Assembly (NCBI RefSeq): GCF_009650995.1
Contig: NZ_WHVV01000004.1
Span: forward strand, 1-64,000
Length of the DNA stretch: 64,000 bases
Direction of reading: 5' to 3'
Source: Sporosarcina cascadiensis
Lineage (GTDB): Bacteria; Bacillota; Bacilli; Bacillales_A; Planococcaceae
Shown here: piece by piece, positions 1 through 9,362 of the stretch
Layout: each line of letters opens with the position of its first letter
How positions within the stretch are numbered: the first letter of the stretch is position 1
Position numbers and translations under genes: made by a program
The notes under the pieces: generated by a model
What the model saw: the letters and a program-made list of their open reading frames with translations, nothing else
Told to the model about the DNA's origin: nothing
Database searches by the model: none

Positions 1-1060
1 CGAGCACTGCATAAGCTGCATTTGTATCCTGCTTCGGGATTCCTGGGCTATCCGTGTTTTCCTGAGCCGCTCTAGTCTGTCCTGTAATGACAGGATTGAC
101 TACTTCCAGGTGTGACGGGTTGTATCCTAAGAAACGATTTAACCCGGACTCTCCTTTATAAAGAGCGCCCATATGGTATTTTACATCACCGAACCAGCCG
201 CGGGTTACTTCCAATGAATCGTCTTTTGGCAAGAACGGGGAAGCAGGTACGCCGGCAAATTCAGCGAACATCATTTCGTATGGTTTGTTTAAGTTATGAG
301 TTAAGACGTTCAGACGTCCTCGGTGTGCCATACCAATCAGCATTTTTTTCATTTGAGCTTCTTCAGAGCGGCGTACAAGCTCGTCAATTAAAACGACAAG
401 AGTGTCTACCCCTTCAATAGAGAAACGTTTGGCACCGACGAATGTACGATGGATGAATTTCTCGAAGCCTTCAATTTTCGTCAGACGTTCAAGAAGATCT
501 TTTTTCTCCTCACCCGACAAGGTTGACTGAACGTCTCCGTTTTCAATTTTTGATTGAATCCAAGTACGCTCAGTTTCATCGATTAAGTGAGAAAATTCGT
601 ATGCAATGGATCCGGTATACAATGATTTTAAATAATTCATTGCATCGAGTCCGTTTTCTACTGATGATGGAATGTTTTTCAAGAACAAAGATGCTGGCAA
701 TCCGACCAGATCGCTTGCTGTCAGTCCGTGATATGAAAGTTCAAGACGTGACGTATCCTTCGGCCGATCGTTTAATGGATAAATGTCAGCTGCAAGGTGA
801 CCATAAGAACGAATGGCTTCCAATAAGGAATAGACAGCCAGAACTTTGCGAAGATCCGTTCCGGAACCTTGAACAACTGCTGTCGCCTCTTCGCCTTCCG
901 CCATCGTAGGCGCACCAAAATTCCTGAATAGCTCAGCTAACTCAGGATCTACCGCATTTGAATCTGTTTTGAACAGATCGTACATTTCCATTACATACCC
1001 AAGGTTTGGACCCGAAAATGCTGCATACGGGGAACGATGGGAATCCACATTGTTCGACAT
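1..1060 (-). CDS. odhA: 2-oxoglutarate dehydrogenase E1 component, N-terminal part
   Basis: This is the first ~353 codons of the E1 subunit of the TCA-cycle 2-oxoglutarate dehydrogenase complex, a thiamine-diphosphate enzyme that decarboxylates 2-oxoglutarate and passes the succinyl group to E2. The gene runs off the left window edge. The start ATG (1058-1060) follows GGAGG at good spacing. Recognisable segments are MSNNVDSHRSPYAAFSGPNL at the N-terminus, FSIEGVDTLV near residue 215 and IGMAHRGRLNVL near residue 240, all typical of OdhA/SucA. The frame is open to the edge. The E2 gene odhB would be expected next, outside the window. The family is clear; completeness cannot be judged here. Confidence 0.95.
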   Translation of the reverse strand, partial: MSNNVDSHRSPYAAFSGPNLGYVMEMYDLFKTDSNAVDPELAELFRNFGAPTMAEGEEATAVVQGSGTDLRKVLAVYSLLEAIRSYGHLAADIYPLNDRPKDTSRLELSYHGLTASDLVGLPASLFLKNIPSSVENGLDAMNYLKSLYTGSIAYEFSHLIDETERTWIQSKIENGDVQSTLSGEEKKDLLERLTKIEGFEKFIHRTFVGAKRFSIEGVDTLVVLIDELVRRSEEAQMKKMLIGMAHRGRLNVLTHNLNKPYEMMFAEFAGVPASPFLPKDDSLEVTRGWFGDVKYHMGALYKGESGLNRFLGYNPSHLEVVNPVITGQTRAAQENTDSPGIPKQDTNAAYAVL

Positions 1061-1121
1061 GTAATATGACCTCCACATTTGCCTATTGGCTTGTTGTGAT
1101 TATTTTATATACTTCTATACA

Positions 1122-1149
1122 ATAATAGCACGCAAATCCTAGAACTCAA
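1122..1149 (-). promoter_or_regulatory. Candidate sigma-A promoter of odhA
   Basis: On the minus strand TTGAGT (1144-1149) is followed after 16 bp by TATTAT (1122-1127), about 60 bp before the odhA start. The match to the vegetative consensus is moderate and no mapped start supports it. Confidence 0.4.
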
Positions 1150-1232
1150 AGGGATTAATACGAAGTTGTGAACATTTATAAAAAGATAATATAAAACTAG
1201 TGAAAACAGTGTTACTTAACAGTTATTATCTA

Positions 1233-2309
1233 TTATTTCTGAAAAGACAATATCAAATCTGCCATTTTTTCAGGGGTTTTCGGCTCAGTTGTCTGCTCGA
1301 TATTCGACAAAAGCCGACTTTTCTCACGTTCAAGACTTCTGAAGCGTTCTTCCAGGGGCTGATCCGAAAATTCTTCTTCTTTTACTTGTATAGCTAATCC
1401 TTTAGAAGCAAAATAAGATGCATTCAAAATTTGGTCACCGCGGCTTTTTGAAGCAGCGAGAGGAACAAGCAGCATAGGTTTATGAATAGCCAGCAATTCG
1501 AAAATGGCATTAGAACCAGCCCGTGAAACAGCGTAATCCGCAGCCGCCAGCAAATCAGGCAGCTCATCGGTCACATATTCATACTGAACATACCCCGGTA
1601 AATCATCTAACAAACGTTCTTCATTTCCTTTGCCGCATAAATGGATGATCTGATAGCTTTCCAGAAGCTGAGGCAATGCTTTTCGAACTGCTTCATTCAA
1701 TAAAGCGGATCCTTGACTTCCGCCCATCACAATGAAAATAGGGCGCTCAGCAGTCAATCCGGTACGTTTCAGCCCTTCTGCACTGCTCCCGCTGAAAAGT
1801 TCGGGCCGGATAATCGGGCCGGTGCAAACGGATTTTTCAGAAGGCACATATTGCAGAGTCTGTTCAAAGACGGTAAAGATTTGTGAAGAGAACGGTAAAG
1901 CCAGTTTATTTGCAAGTCCCGGAGTGACGTCTGATTCATGAATGACGACGGGGACTTTAGCAAGTTTTGCCGCCATCACGACAGGAACTGAAACGAAACC
2001 TCCTTTTGAAAAAATTATCTCAGGCTTCAGTTTTCGGAGGATACGCAATGCCTGAAGAGTCCCCGCGCCTACCCGAAAAGGGTCTGTGAAGTTTTTCGCG
2101 GAAACATAGCGCCGCAGCTTTCCGCTCTGTATCGCATGATAAATTACTTCAGGATGACCTTTCCCGATTAGTTCCTTCTCGATGCCTTCATGTGAACCAA
2201 TATAATGTACTTCATATCCTTTACCCAAAAATACGGGAATTAACGCTTGATTTACAGAAACGTGTCCTGCAGTACCGCCGCCTGTTAATACAATCACCGG
2301 TCGCTTCAT
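1233..2309 (-). CDS. murG: MurG, lipid II-forming GlcNAc transferase
   Basis: The 358-aa protein is the size of MurG, the peripheral membrane glycosyltransferase that adds GlcNAc from UDP-GlcNAc to lipid I to make lipid II, the last cytoplasmic step of peptidoglycan synthesis. It has the N-terminal GGGTAGH loop (residues 10-16), the GGSQG loop at the start of the C-terminal half (near 198) and the nucleotide-sugar motif SRAGSNAIFEL (near 263). The start ATG follows GGAAGG. The gene stands alone between odhA and a divergent MATE gene and not in a division-cell-wall cluster. A second murG elsewhere cannot be excluded, but nothing in the sequence suggests another substrate. Confidence 0.92.
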   Translation of the reverse strand: MKRPVIVLTGGGTAGHVSVNQALIPVFLGKGYEVHYIGSHEGIEKELIGKGHPEVIYHAIQSGKLRRYVSAKNFTDPFRVGAGTLQALRILRKLKPEIIFSKGGFVSVPVVMAAKLAKVPVVIHESDVTPGLANKLALPFSSQIFTVFEQTLQYVPSEKSVCTGPIIRPELFSGSSAEGLKRTGLTAERPIFIVMGGSQGSALLNEAVRKALPQLLESYQIIHLCGKGNEERLLDDLPGYVQYEYVTDELPDLLAAADYAVSRAGSNAIFELLAIHKPMLLVPLAASKSRGDQILNASYFASKGLAIQVKEEEFSDQPLEERFRSLEREKSRLLSNIEQTTEPKTPEKMADLILSFQK

Positions 2310-2416
2310 TCTTTACATCCTTCCCCTATGAGTTTATACAATCATTTTCCTTCGTTTTTCATGGTACAATGACTGTTGTCAAAAGAACCTTATATAAAGT
2401 TGAGGGAATAACAATC

Positions 2417-3781
2417 ATGTCTGTCGATACAAATACTTTACAGCAAAAAATATCATTGTTCATCAAAATAATGATACCTATCTTAATTACCCAAGTTGCA
2501 CTCTATTTAATGTCATTCTTCGATATTTTGATGACAGGGCGTTATGACACCTATCATCTGGCAGGTGTCACCATCGGGACTTCTTTCTGGGCACCGGTGT
2601 ATACCGGTCTTGCAGGAATTTTGATGGGACTTACTCCTATTATCGCACAGCAGATCGGCGCGAAGAACAAATCGAGTGTACGCCCTACCGTCCAGCAAGC
2701 ATTATACGTATCTCTTACTCTTTCGGCAATCATTTTTATTCTGATCAAATGGGCGGTGCTTCCGGCGATCATGAATATGCCGCTGGACGTTCAGGTGAAA
2801 CAGGTGGCTGCGGACTATCTGACCGGAATGAGTATTGGTCTGGTACCGCTGATGGCCTATACGGTACTGCGCTCATTTTTTGATGCGCTCGGAGCCACAC
2901 GCGTTTCCATGCTGATTATTTTAATTTCCGCTCCTATTAATATCGTGCTGAACTATTTATTGATCTTCGGCAATTTCGGTTTTCCGGAATTAGGCGGTGC
3001 AGGTGCGGGATATGCTTCAGGATTTACCTATTGGCTGGTATTTTTTATCGCTGCATTTATTGCTTGGTCATCCCGTCATTTTAAAGAATTTTCCTTATTC
3101 AGCGGATGGCCGCGAGTTTCATTTACCAGATGGAAAGAAATATTGGCGGTCGGCGTGCCGATCGGTCTCTCGATCTTTGTCGAGATCAGTATTTTCTCCG
3201 TTGTGACCCTATTAATGAGCAGTTATACAGCACAAGTCATTTCTGCGCATCAGATTGCGCTGAACTTTACGTCGCTGCTCTATATGGTTCCGCTCAGTGT
3301 CTCAATGGGTACGACCATACTCGTCGGTCAGTCAATCGGCGGAGGGCGCACGAAAGATGCACGGCAATTTACGTATCTGGGAATCGGGTTTGCCGTACTC
3401 TTCAGTTTCCTATCCATATTCATCTTACTGATGCTGCGTGAAGAGATTGCTTCTATGTATACGCCGGATCCGGCAATTATTACACTTGCTGTTCACTTCT
3501 TTATCTATGCAGCCTTCTTCCAGCTGTCAGATGCCGTACAGGCACCAATACAGGGCGCATTGCGAGGGTATAAAGATGTCACGATGACTTTCTTAGTCGG
3601 CGTCTTCTCTTTCTGGATTATCGGTCTGCCGACGGGCTATATACTTGCTGCTTATACGGAACTGGGTGCTTACGGCTACTGGGTCGGGCTTATAGCAGGT
3701 CTGACAGTCGGCGCAGTCATTCTCTCATTCCGCTTACGATTTATTCAGAGTATGCAAACCAAGAAGTCTCTTGAGTTATAA
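2417..3781 (+). CDS. MATE-family multidrug/toxin exporter
   Basis: A 454-aa polytopic membrane protein of the MATE family, which exports organic cations or drugs in exchange for Na+ or H+. The open frame extends upstream to 2192 inside murG, but the ATG at 2417 follows TTGAGGGA and gives the usual family length and N-terminus. About 12 hydrophobic segments are visible in two similar halves, with MATE-like stretches MTGRYDTYHLAGVTIG and IAQQIGAKNK in the first half and VGQSIGGGRTKDARQFTYLG in the second. The gene is transcribed divergently from murG and ends at a bidirectional terminator. The substrate cannot be told from sequence. Confidence 0.88.
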   Translation: MSVDTNTLQQKISLFIKIMIPILITQVALYLMSFFDILMTGRYDTYHLAGVTIGTSFWAPVYTGLAGILMGLTPIIAQQIGAKNKSSVRPTVQQALYVSLTLSAIIFILIKWAVLPAIMNMPLDVQVKQVAADYLTGMSIGLVPLMAYTVLRSFFDALGATRVSMLIILISAPINIVLNYLLIFGNFGFPELGGAGAGYASGFTYWLVFFIAAFIAWSSRHFKEFSLFSGWPRVSFTRWKEILAVGVPIGLSIFVEISIFSVVTLLMSSYTAQVISAHQIALNFTSLLYMVPLSVSMGTTILVGQSIGGGRTKDARQFTYLGIGFAVLFSFLSIFILLMLREEIASMYTPDPAIITLAVHFFIYAAFFQLSDAVQAPIQGALRGYKDVTMTFLVGVFSFWIIGLPTGYILAAYTELGAYGYWVGLIAGLTVGAVILSFRLRFIQSMQTKKSLEL

Positions 3782-3790
3782 GACTATATA

Positions 3791-3830
3791 AAAAGACGAT
3801 GACCAATTACATAGGCCATCGTCTTTTTTA
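3791..3830. terminator. Bidirectional intrinsic terminator
   Basis: The arms AAAAGACGATG (3791-3801) and CATCGTCTTTT (3818-3828) form a hairpin with T-runs on both strands, serving the convergent MATE and CAP-domain genes. Confidence 0.85.
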
Positions 3831-3831
3831 C

Positions 3832-4620
3832 TTACTTCTGAATGAATTGCTGTGTCCAGTAATTTCCGTTTGCGTCATGTCCGATACCGATATGAGTGAA
3901 TCCCGGCGTTAAAATATTCTCTCTGTGACCCGGGGAGTTCATCCATCCAGTTACGACTTCCTGCGCGCTTCGCTGACCCATCGCAATATTCTCCGCTGCT
4001 GCACGATACGTAATGCCATTCATCTTCATTTGATCAAAAGGTGAACCGTATGTAGGGCTCGTATGGGAGAAATAATTATTCTTCGCCATATCTGCAGATT
4101 TTTGTTTGGCTGACTTTTGCAGAGCAGCATCAATTTGCAATGGCTTTAATCCCGCTTTTGCACGTTCTGCATTCGTTAAATCTAAAACAGCCTGCTCAGT
4201 TGCAGAGACATTAGCATTGACAGACGGCTGTTGCTGCTGTGGCTGCTCAGCAGTCGGCGGCGTGCTTGGCTGCTGCGGTTTTTCAGTTGGAACGTTTGGT
4301 TTTTGCTCAGGCGTTTCCACTGGTTTGTTTGGTTTCTCGACTGGCTTTTGTTCAGGCTTTTCAACAGGTTTGCTTGGCTGCTCAGGTTTTTCCACCGGCT
4401 TGCTAGGTGTTTCAGGCTGAGGCTTTTGCAGCTCGCCATTCAAATAGCAATTATATGTTTTCCAAACATAAGCGTAAAGATCTTTGGTTTCCATATTTTC
4501 GACTTTCCACTTATACGTATGCGCCTGGGTCTGAACGGTATTGATCGTGCTTGCCTCTGTTGCATGAGTAGGCAATAAAATAGCTGAACTTAGTAAGATG
4601 ATGGATAACGGTTTTTTCAT
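3832..4620 (-). CDS. Secreted CAP/SCP-domain protein (YkwD-like)
   Basis: A 262-aa exported protein. The ATG at 4620 follows AAAGGAGG; the longer open frame upstream lacks a suitable site. It has a signal peptide (MKKPLSIILLSSAILLPTHA), a short folded segment, a linker of about 80 residues rich in Pro, Lys, Glu and Gln with repeated KPVEKPEQ units, and a C-terminal CAP domain (about 145-262) with LTNAERAKAGLKPL, YFSHTSPTYGSPF, ENIAMGQ and NSPGHRENILTPGFTHIGIG. This is the build of Bacillus YkwD/YlbC-type proteins, whose function is mostly unknown and may concern the cell wall or spore surface. No LysM or SH3 anchor is present; the linker probably spans the wall. Confidence 0.9.
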   Translation of the reverse strand: MKKPLSIILLSSAILLPTHATEASTINTVQTQAHTYKWKVENMETKDLYAYVWKTYNCYLNGELQKPQPETPSKPVEKPEQPSKPVEKPEQKPVEKPNKPVETPEQKPNVPTEKPQQPSTPPTAEQPQQQQPSVNANVSATEQAVLDLTNAERAKAGLKPLQIDAALQKSAKQKSADMAKNNYFSHTSPTYGSPFDQMKMNGITYRAAAENIAMGQRSAQEVVTGWMNSPGHRENILTPGFTHIGIGHDANGNYWTQQFIQK

Positions 4621-4811
4621 CTCGGTCCCTCCTTTTCTACGTGACCAATCATAACGTTTGAGAAAAGGAGAAAACTTGATGAATATTACCAGTCTTTCCA
4701 ATGAAAGCGTCAAACCTTGTCAAATCAAGAGTCCGCTTCATTCGTTTTGGCAATATTGTCCGCCTTGTAAGATTATTTCCAATGAAAAGGGGTTGACAAT
4801 TATTTTTCAGC

Positions 4812-5702
4812 TCAATATTCGATATCTTTTATCTGTTCCCCGATGATTACGAGTTTTGAAGGAATTTGCATATACTCCGGTATCCAGTTTACCATTCCAT
4901 ATGCATATTGGAATAAATGCGAGTATCTGGAACCTTCAAGCTGAATATACCCTTTCATCCGGTACACCGTGTCGGGCAGCGAACGCACCCACTCTTCAAA
5001 GTGTTCCTGGTTAACGGGCTTGTCGAACGTCAGCACTTTAGATGACAGAGGCAGTCCTTTTCCAGAAGTGACTGCAAGTTTAGGAGCAGCAGCTGTGTTC
5101 ATCATTTTTTCCACATAGCTGAAATCTACCTTCGCATTCGTCGTTTGTATTAGCGCTGCATAACTGTTGAACTGTGTTACCTGCAACGTTACAGACGCCA
5201 GTTCATCCACAGTCAGCAAGTCTGTTTTATTCAGCAGCATGAAGTGTGCATGACGAATCTGCTCGAGGAACAGTGCCTGCATGCGCGGAGAAAGCTTGTC
5301 ACGGTCAATCCAGCGCTTCGCATCGACAACGGTGATAATCCCTTTGACTTCCAACTGCTCGGCGAATAAAGGGGAATAGACAGCATCTAACGCTTCTACT
5401 GGATGTGCAGCACCTGTTGTTTCGATGAAAAGTACATCGACTTCGGGATAATCCGTCAGTAAGCCCTGTAATTGCGCCTCTGTTGATTCGGCGCCTGTAC
5501 AGCAGATACACCCGTTCAATAGTTCTTTCAGCGGGACCTCACCCGCCCCTTCTACAATTTGGCTGTCTATATTCATTTCTCCGAATTCGTTCATTAAGAC
5601 GGCTGGCTGCTTCCCCGATTTTTTCACCTGTTCGATCAGCTGAACGAGCAATGACGTTTTCCCGCTGCCGAGAAACCCGCTTAGTAAATAGACATCTATC
5701 AT
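4812..5702 (-). CDS. COG0523 (CobW/ZigA-type) metal-chaperone GTPase
   Basis: A 296-aa G3E-family GTPase. Visible are the Walker A loop GFLGSGKTS (residues 9-17), the metal-binding GCICC motif (near 65), a Walker B-like VLFIETTG, the guanine-specificity motif NKTD (near 158) and a C-terminal CobW-like domain ending in a Tyr/His segment. Proteins of this group deliver Zn2+ or Co2+ to client enzymes. No obvious Zur box was seen upstream, and neighbours give no hint of the client, so metal and partner are unassigned. The start at 5702 has only a modest AGGATGAGG site. Confidence 0.85.
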   Translation of the reverse strand: MIDVYLLSGFLGSGKTSLLVQLIEQVKKSGKQPAVLMNEFGEMNIDSQIVEGAGEVPLKELLNGCICCTGAESTEAQLQGLLTDYPEVDVLFIETTGAAHPVEALDAVYSPLFAEQLEVKGIITVVDAKRWIDRDKLSPRMQALFLEQIRHAHFMLLNKTDLLTVDELASVTLQVTQFNSYAALIQTTNAKVDFSYVEKMMNTAAAPKLAVTSGKGLPLSSKVLTFDKPVNQEHFEEWVRSLPDTVYRMKGYIQLEGSRYSHLFQYAYGMVNWIPEYMQIPSKLVIIGEQIKDIEY

Positions 5703-5724
5703 CTTTCCTCATCCTTTCTTCCGT

Positions 5725-5763
5725 AAAAACGCGTCCTAGCTCAAATCAGCTGGACGCGTTTTT
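5725..5763 (-). terminator. Intrinsic terminator after the processing protease gene
   Basis: AAAAACGCGTCC (5725-5736) pairs perfectly with GGACGCGTTTTT (5752-5763). It lies between the stop of the S41 protease gene and the start of the GTPase gene. Confidence 0.85.
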
Positions 5764-5782
5764 AGGTCCGTAGTCATACGGA

Positions 5783-7288
5783 TTACTTTTTTAGTTCTTT
5801 TAAGACGACTTCTTTCGCTTTCAATAACTGAGGATCATCTTTTTTCATTTTATCGCGAAGTTTTTGCATTAAGCCGATTGTCGTATCGCCAGTCAGAATA
5901 CCTGTCTGTTCGACAGAGAGATCTTTCTGCAGTTGTTTCACTGCCTGTGATGTGCTTTCGTCATATAGACCGTCAGCTTCTCCCGGATCATACCCAACTG
6001 CTTCGAGCATCTCTTCTGCTGCCTGAACGGCAGGCGATACTTGTCCTTCTTTCAGTTCCTCAGATGAATCCAGGAAAGGAAGGCTTGCGTATGGAGGATA
6101 CGGCACCTTGACATCCGGCTCGATTCCCTTCTTGTGAATCCAGTTGCCGTCAGGTGTCAGCCACTTTGCAGTTGTCAGTTTCAAATTCGAACCATCCTGC
6201 AGTTGTGTAGGCGTCTGTACCGTTCCTTTACCGAACGTTTTTACACCGACGATTGGAATATGCGCAGACTCTTTCAAGGCACCTGCTAATATCTCAGAAG
6301 CCGAGGCACTGCCGTCATCCACGATGAGCGCCACCGGGATCTCTACTTTTTGGCCATTTGATGCCGGGAAGATCTCAGGCTGTCGACCTTTTTCCTGTGT
6401 TTGGAATAATGCCTTGCCTTCGTCTACAAATAAGTCGGAAATATCGATTGCCGCGCTCAAAATACCGCCCGGGTTCTGACGCACGTCGATCAGCACGCCC
6501 TGCATGCCTTTTTCCGTCATTTCATTTAATGATTCCAATAATTCTTGATACGTATTTTCAGAGAAAGATGTAATATTAATATGTGCAATCTTATCATCCA
6601 GCATTTCTGCATACACCGTATGGATTGGAATCACATCACGTACAATTTTCACATCAAACGGTTCTTTATGTGTACCGCGCTGCACCGATAACGTAACGGT
6701 CGATCCTTTTTCTCCCCGAATCAACAGCACTGCTTCCGAAGAAGACATGCCTTGAATACTTTTTCCATCTACTGACATAATCGTATCATTCGGAAGAAGG
6801 CCTACTTTTTCAGCCGGTGAATTCTTTATCGGCGATACAATGCTGATATAGCCGTTTGACTCCTGGATCTCCGCACCAATCCCTTCGAAACTCGACGAAA
6901 TGCTTTCATTCAGCTGTTTAGCTTCTTTTTCATTCAGATAGTCGGAATACGGATCGCCAAGTGCGTCGACCATGCCGTTAATTGCACCGTCTATTACATC
7001 CTGGTCATTGATTTCATCAAAATAACTTTGTTTCAATTGATCGTATGCATCGAAAAGTTTTTTGAATTCTTTTCGTTCACTGCCCACTTGCTGCGGTTTC
7101 ACAACCTCTACTACTTTATCTTCTCCAACTGTCAACGCAACAAATGTGACTGCTGCGGTTGTTAAGACGAGCGCAAAGATGAGCATGATCAACGAAAACG
7201 GTTTAATACGGATATACCGGCTAGGTTCCGGTTTTATTTCCGGTTCCGGTTCAGGCATGCCGTTTTCTTGTGAATCGTTCTCGTTCAT
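5783..7288 (-). CDS. C-terminal processing peptidase (S41, CtpA/CtpB type)
   Basis: A 501-aa membrane-anchored serine protease. It has one N-terminal transmembrane helix (about 31-52), a PDZ domain (about 125-210, IGAEIQESNGYISIVSPIKN), an S41 catalytic domain with the Ser in DGSASASEI (near 330) and the Lys in FGKGTVQTP (near 355), and a C-terminal peptidoglycan-binding domain (about 415-480, AVGYDPGEADGLYDEST). This order matches Bacillus CtpA/CtpB. CtpB cuts SpoIVFA in sporulation; whether this copy is the sporulation or the vegetative paralogue cannot be decided here. The start has an AGGGAAG site. The gene appears to be a single transcription unit ended by the terminator at 5725-5763. 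Confidence 0.93.
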   Translation of the reverse strand: MNENDSQENGMPEPEPEIKPEPSRYIRIKPFSLIMLIFALVLTTAAVTFVALTVGEDKVVEVVKPQQVGSERKEFKKLFDAYDQLKQSYFDEINDQDVIDGAINGMVDALGDPYSDYLNEKEAKQLNESISSSFEGIGAEIQESNGYISIVSPIKNSPAEKVGLLPNDTIMSVDGKSIQGMSSSEAVLLIRGEKGSTVTLSVQRGTHKEPFDVKIVRDVIPIHTVYAEMLDDKIAHINITSFSENTYQELLESLNEMTEKGMQGVLIDVRQNPGGILSAAIDISDLFVDEGKALFQTQEKGRQPEIFPASNGQKVEIPVALIVDDGSASASEILAGALKESAHIPIVGVKTFGKGTVQTPTQLQDGSNLKLTTAKWLTPDGNWIHKKGIEPDVKVPYPPYASLPFLDSSEELKEGQVSPAVQAAEEMLEAVGYDPGEADGLYDESTSQAVKQLQKDLSVEQTGILTGDTTIGLMQKLRDKMKKDDPQLLKAKEVVLKELKK

Positions 7289-7316
7289 CGTCTTCCCTAC
7301 TTTCTATACTCTCATG

Positions 7317-7345
7317 AAAAGAACCGCTGCCAAGAGCGGTCTTTT
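7317..7345 (-). terminator. Terminator after deoD
   Basis: AAAAGAACCGCT (7317-7328) pairs with AGCGGTCTTTT (7334-7345), with one bulged base and a T-run on the minus strand, just before the deoD stop. Confidence 0.75.
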
Positions 7346-7375
7346 CGGGAGAGTTCTGTATCAGTTCTGTATGGA

Positions 7376-8080
7376 TTACTCAGCAATTGCCGCTTCAAGA
7401 GCCACTTCAATCATTTCATTGAATGTAGTCTGGCGTTCTTCCGGTGTCGTGATTTCGCCTGTTAGAATGTGGTCACTTACCGTTAATACAGCAAGTGCCT
7501 GGCAGCCGTAGCGTGCAGCAAGTGTATAAAGGGCTGCTGCTTCCATCTCTACAGCCAATACGCCGTGACGCGCCAAATTCTCGTGCTGACCGTCTTCATT
7601 ATAGAAGAAATCTTCTGTATAGACGTTACCCACCTGTAAATGAAGGCCCTTTTCTTTCCCTGCATTATATGCCTTCATCAGTAAATCAAAGTTTGCGATC
7701 GGCGCATAACGAATAGGTCCGAATGATACATCATTCAATGAAGAGTTAGTCGTAGCAGCCTGCGCCAGAATGACATCGCGTACCTTGACGTCTTTTTGAA
7801 TCGCTCCGCACGTTCCTACACGTATTAATTTTTTCACACCGAATTCCTGCATCAGTTCTGTTGTGTAAATTGATATAGATGGAACACCCATGCCTGTCCC
7901 TTGAACAGAAACACGTTTCCCTTTATACGTGCCTGTGAAGCCGAACATATTCCGTACTGAATTATACTGCACTACATCTTCTAAAAAAGTTTCGGCAATA
8001 TACTTCGCACGCAGCGGGTCTCCGGGCAATAGAATCGCTTCTGCGATATCCCCTTGTTTTGCATCAATATGTATACTCAT
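7376..8080 (-). CDS. deoD: Purine-nucleoside phosphorylase, DeoD type
   Basis: A 234-aa trimer-forming-family phosphorylase that splits purine (deoxy)nucleosides with phosphate into base and (deoxy)ribose-1-phosphate for salvage. Visible are [11 protein letters not shown] near the N-terminus, [20 protein letters not shown], the substrate-binding [12 protein letters not shown] and the catalytic-Asp region [12 protein letters not shown]. The frame has an ATG at 8095 too, but the ATG at 8080 gives the normal family start ([20 protein letters not shown]) and has TGAGG ten bases upstream. It stands alone, bounded downstream by a terminator. Confidence 0.95.
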   Translation of the reverse strand: MSIHIDAKQGDIAEAILLPGDPLRAKYIAETFLEDVVQYNSVRNMFGFTGTYKGKRVSVQGTGMGVPSISIYTTELMQEFGVKKLIRVGTCGAIQKDVKVRDVILAQAATTNSSLNDVSFGPIRYAPIANFDLLMKAYNAGKEKGLHLQVGNVYTEDFFYNEDGQHENLARHGVLAVEMEAAALYTLAARYGCQALAVLTVSDHILTGEITTPEERQTTFNEMIEVALEAAIAE

Positions 8081-8156
8081 TTGATTCAGCCTCATTTCAC
8101 TATTTTGTTTTTATCATACAGTGAATAATGGCGAGATGCAATGAAGACCTCGCCGT

Positions 8157-8381
8157 TCACCTGCTGCATACATCCTGGTAGATCGCATACAATTCGTCAA
8201 AAGTGACAGAGCTCAAATCGGCATCTGCCTGATCTTCAATATAGCGTGACAGCAAATCAAATTCCTCTTCATTTTTCGGAAAACTGGCATCACGAAACAT
8301 TTTCTCTGCGAACATGGCTTTCAGATCATCTTTCCCGCCGCCGCGGTATCTCAGCGCAAAATGATAAAAGGATCGGTCCAT
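8157..8381 (-). CDS. YozE/UPF0346 family protein
   Basis: A 74-aa protein with the YozE SAM-like fold signature: FYHFALRYRGG at the N-terminus, DASFPKNEEEFDLLSRYIE in the middle and TFDELYAIYQ at the end. The ATG at 8381 follows AAGGGAAGG at 8 bases; an in-frame GTG at 8390 lies too close to that site. The gene begins 15 bases after the msrB stop, so it is probably the last gene of an msrA-msrB-yozE operon. YozE-like proteins are small alpha-helical proteins of unknown function, and no function is assigned here. Confidence 0.8.
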   Translation of the reverse strand: MDRSFYHFALRYRGGGKDDLKAMFAEKMFRDASFPKNEEEFDLLSRYIEDQADADLSSVTFDELYAIYQDVCSR

Positions 8382-8396
8382 CGCCGTCACCTTCCC

Positions 8397-8822
8397 TTAC
8401 TCAAATAATCCCTCATATTCTCCATAACCTTCTTTGTCCAGGTCGGTTGCCGGAACAAATCGCAGGGATGCAGAGTTGATACAGTAGCGCAGTCCGCCTT
8501 TATCAGACGGTCCATCTGGGAAGACATGTCCCAAATGGGAATCTGCTGTTTTACTTCGTACTTCAGTGCGGCGCATGCCGTGAGCCGTATCAAAATGCTC
8601 CGTTACCTCCGCTGTTTCAATCGGCTTCGTAAAGCTCGGCCATCCGCAGCCTGCATCATATTTATCATTTGAGCTGAATAAAGGCTTGCCAGAGACGATA
8701 TCGACGTAGATTCCGTCTTCATAATGTGCGTCAAACTCATTGCGAAAAGGCGGTTCAGTACCGCTTTCCTGTGTGACGTGATACTGCATTTCGGTTAATC
8801 GATTTTTCAAGTCTTCCTTCAC
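8397..8822 (-). CDS. msrB: Peptide-methionine (R)-S-oxide reductase MsrB
   Basis: A 141-aa enzyme that reduces the R-epimer of methionine sulfoxide in damaged proteins. Visible are [35 protein letters not shown] and the catalytic Cys in [13 protein letters not shown]. Zinc-binding CxxC pairs are absent, as in the B. subtilis enzyme. I place the start at the GTG 8820-8822: it overlaps the msrA stop (GTGA) and has a GGGGGG site 7 bases upstream. An ATG at 8837 in the same frame would add 5 residues. The overlap implies translational coupling to msrA. Confidence 0.93.
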   Translation of the reverse strand: MKEDLKNRLTEMQYHVTQESGTEPPFRNEFDAHYEDGIYVDIVSGKPLFSSNDKYDAGCGWPSFTKPIETAEVTEHFDTAHGMRRTEVRSKTADSHLGHVFPDGPSDKGGLRYCINSASLRFVPATDLDKEGYGEYEGLFE

Positions 8823-9349
8823 GAGCGATCCCCCCAATGTTGTTGGATAAATCCTGCCCGGCCTGAGCCGACAGAATAACGTTCATAATGCCCCGGGTTC
8901 TTTTCATAGTATTGCTGATGATACTCTTCTGCCGGATAAAACGGATGGGCAGGCAAAATTTCTGTGACGACCGGCGAATTAAATTTGCCGCTTGCCTGCA
9001 ATTCATTCTTCGACTCTTCCGCTTCTCTCTGCTGTTCAGGAGAGTGCGTGTAGACTGCGGATTTATATGATTCACCGCGATCACCGAATTGTCCGCCTGC
9101 ATCTGTAGGGTCAATCACCTGCCAGAAAATATTCAATAATTCGGGATACGAAATAATTTCATCATCAAATTCAATCTGGACAGCTTCGCGGTGGCCTGTC
9201 GTATTAGAACAGACTTCTTCATAAGTCGGATTCGCTTTATGCCCTCCCGTATAACCTGATGTGACGGAATGTACCCCATTGTATAAATCAAACGGTTTAA
9301 CCATACACCAGAAACATCCGCCTGCAAATGTTGCGTATTGTGTAGCCAT
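8819..9349 (-). CDS. msrA: Peptide-methionine (S)-S-oxide reductase MsrA
   Basis: A 176-aa MsrA, reducing the S-epimer of methionine sulfoxide. The catalytic motif GCFWC is at residues 11-15, followed by [22 protein letters not shown] and [20 protein letters not shown], all typical. The start ATG follows AAGGAGG. It is the first gene of the msrA-msrB pair, and YpmS lies 13 bases upstream, so the run ypmR-ypmS-msrA-msrB-yozE may be one transcript. The same neighbourhood (ypmR, ypmS, msr genes) occurs in B. subtilis. Confidence 0.95.
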   Translation of the reverse strand: MATQYATFAGGCFWCMVKPFDLYNGVHSVTSGYTGGHKANPTYEEVCSNTTGHREAVQIEFDDEIISYPELLNIFWQVIDPTDAGGQFGDRGESYKSAVYTHSPEQQREAEESKNELQASGKFNSPVVTEILPAHPFYPAEEYHQQYYEKNPGHYERYSVGSGRAGFIQQHWGDRS

Positions 9350-9362
9350 ATGTGCAGCCTCC

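Noticed and set aside
2341-2416. Strong promoter for the MATE gene
   Set aside because: TACAAT at 2365-2370 is a good -10, but no acceptable -35 lies 16-18 bp upstream.
4106-4420. Cys/Gly-rich open frame on the plus strand
   Set aside because: It is the reverse of the proline/lysine-rich linker of the CAP-domain protein; composition is an artefact and there is no ribosome-binding site.
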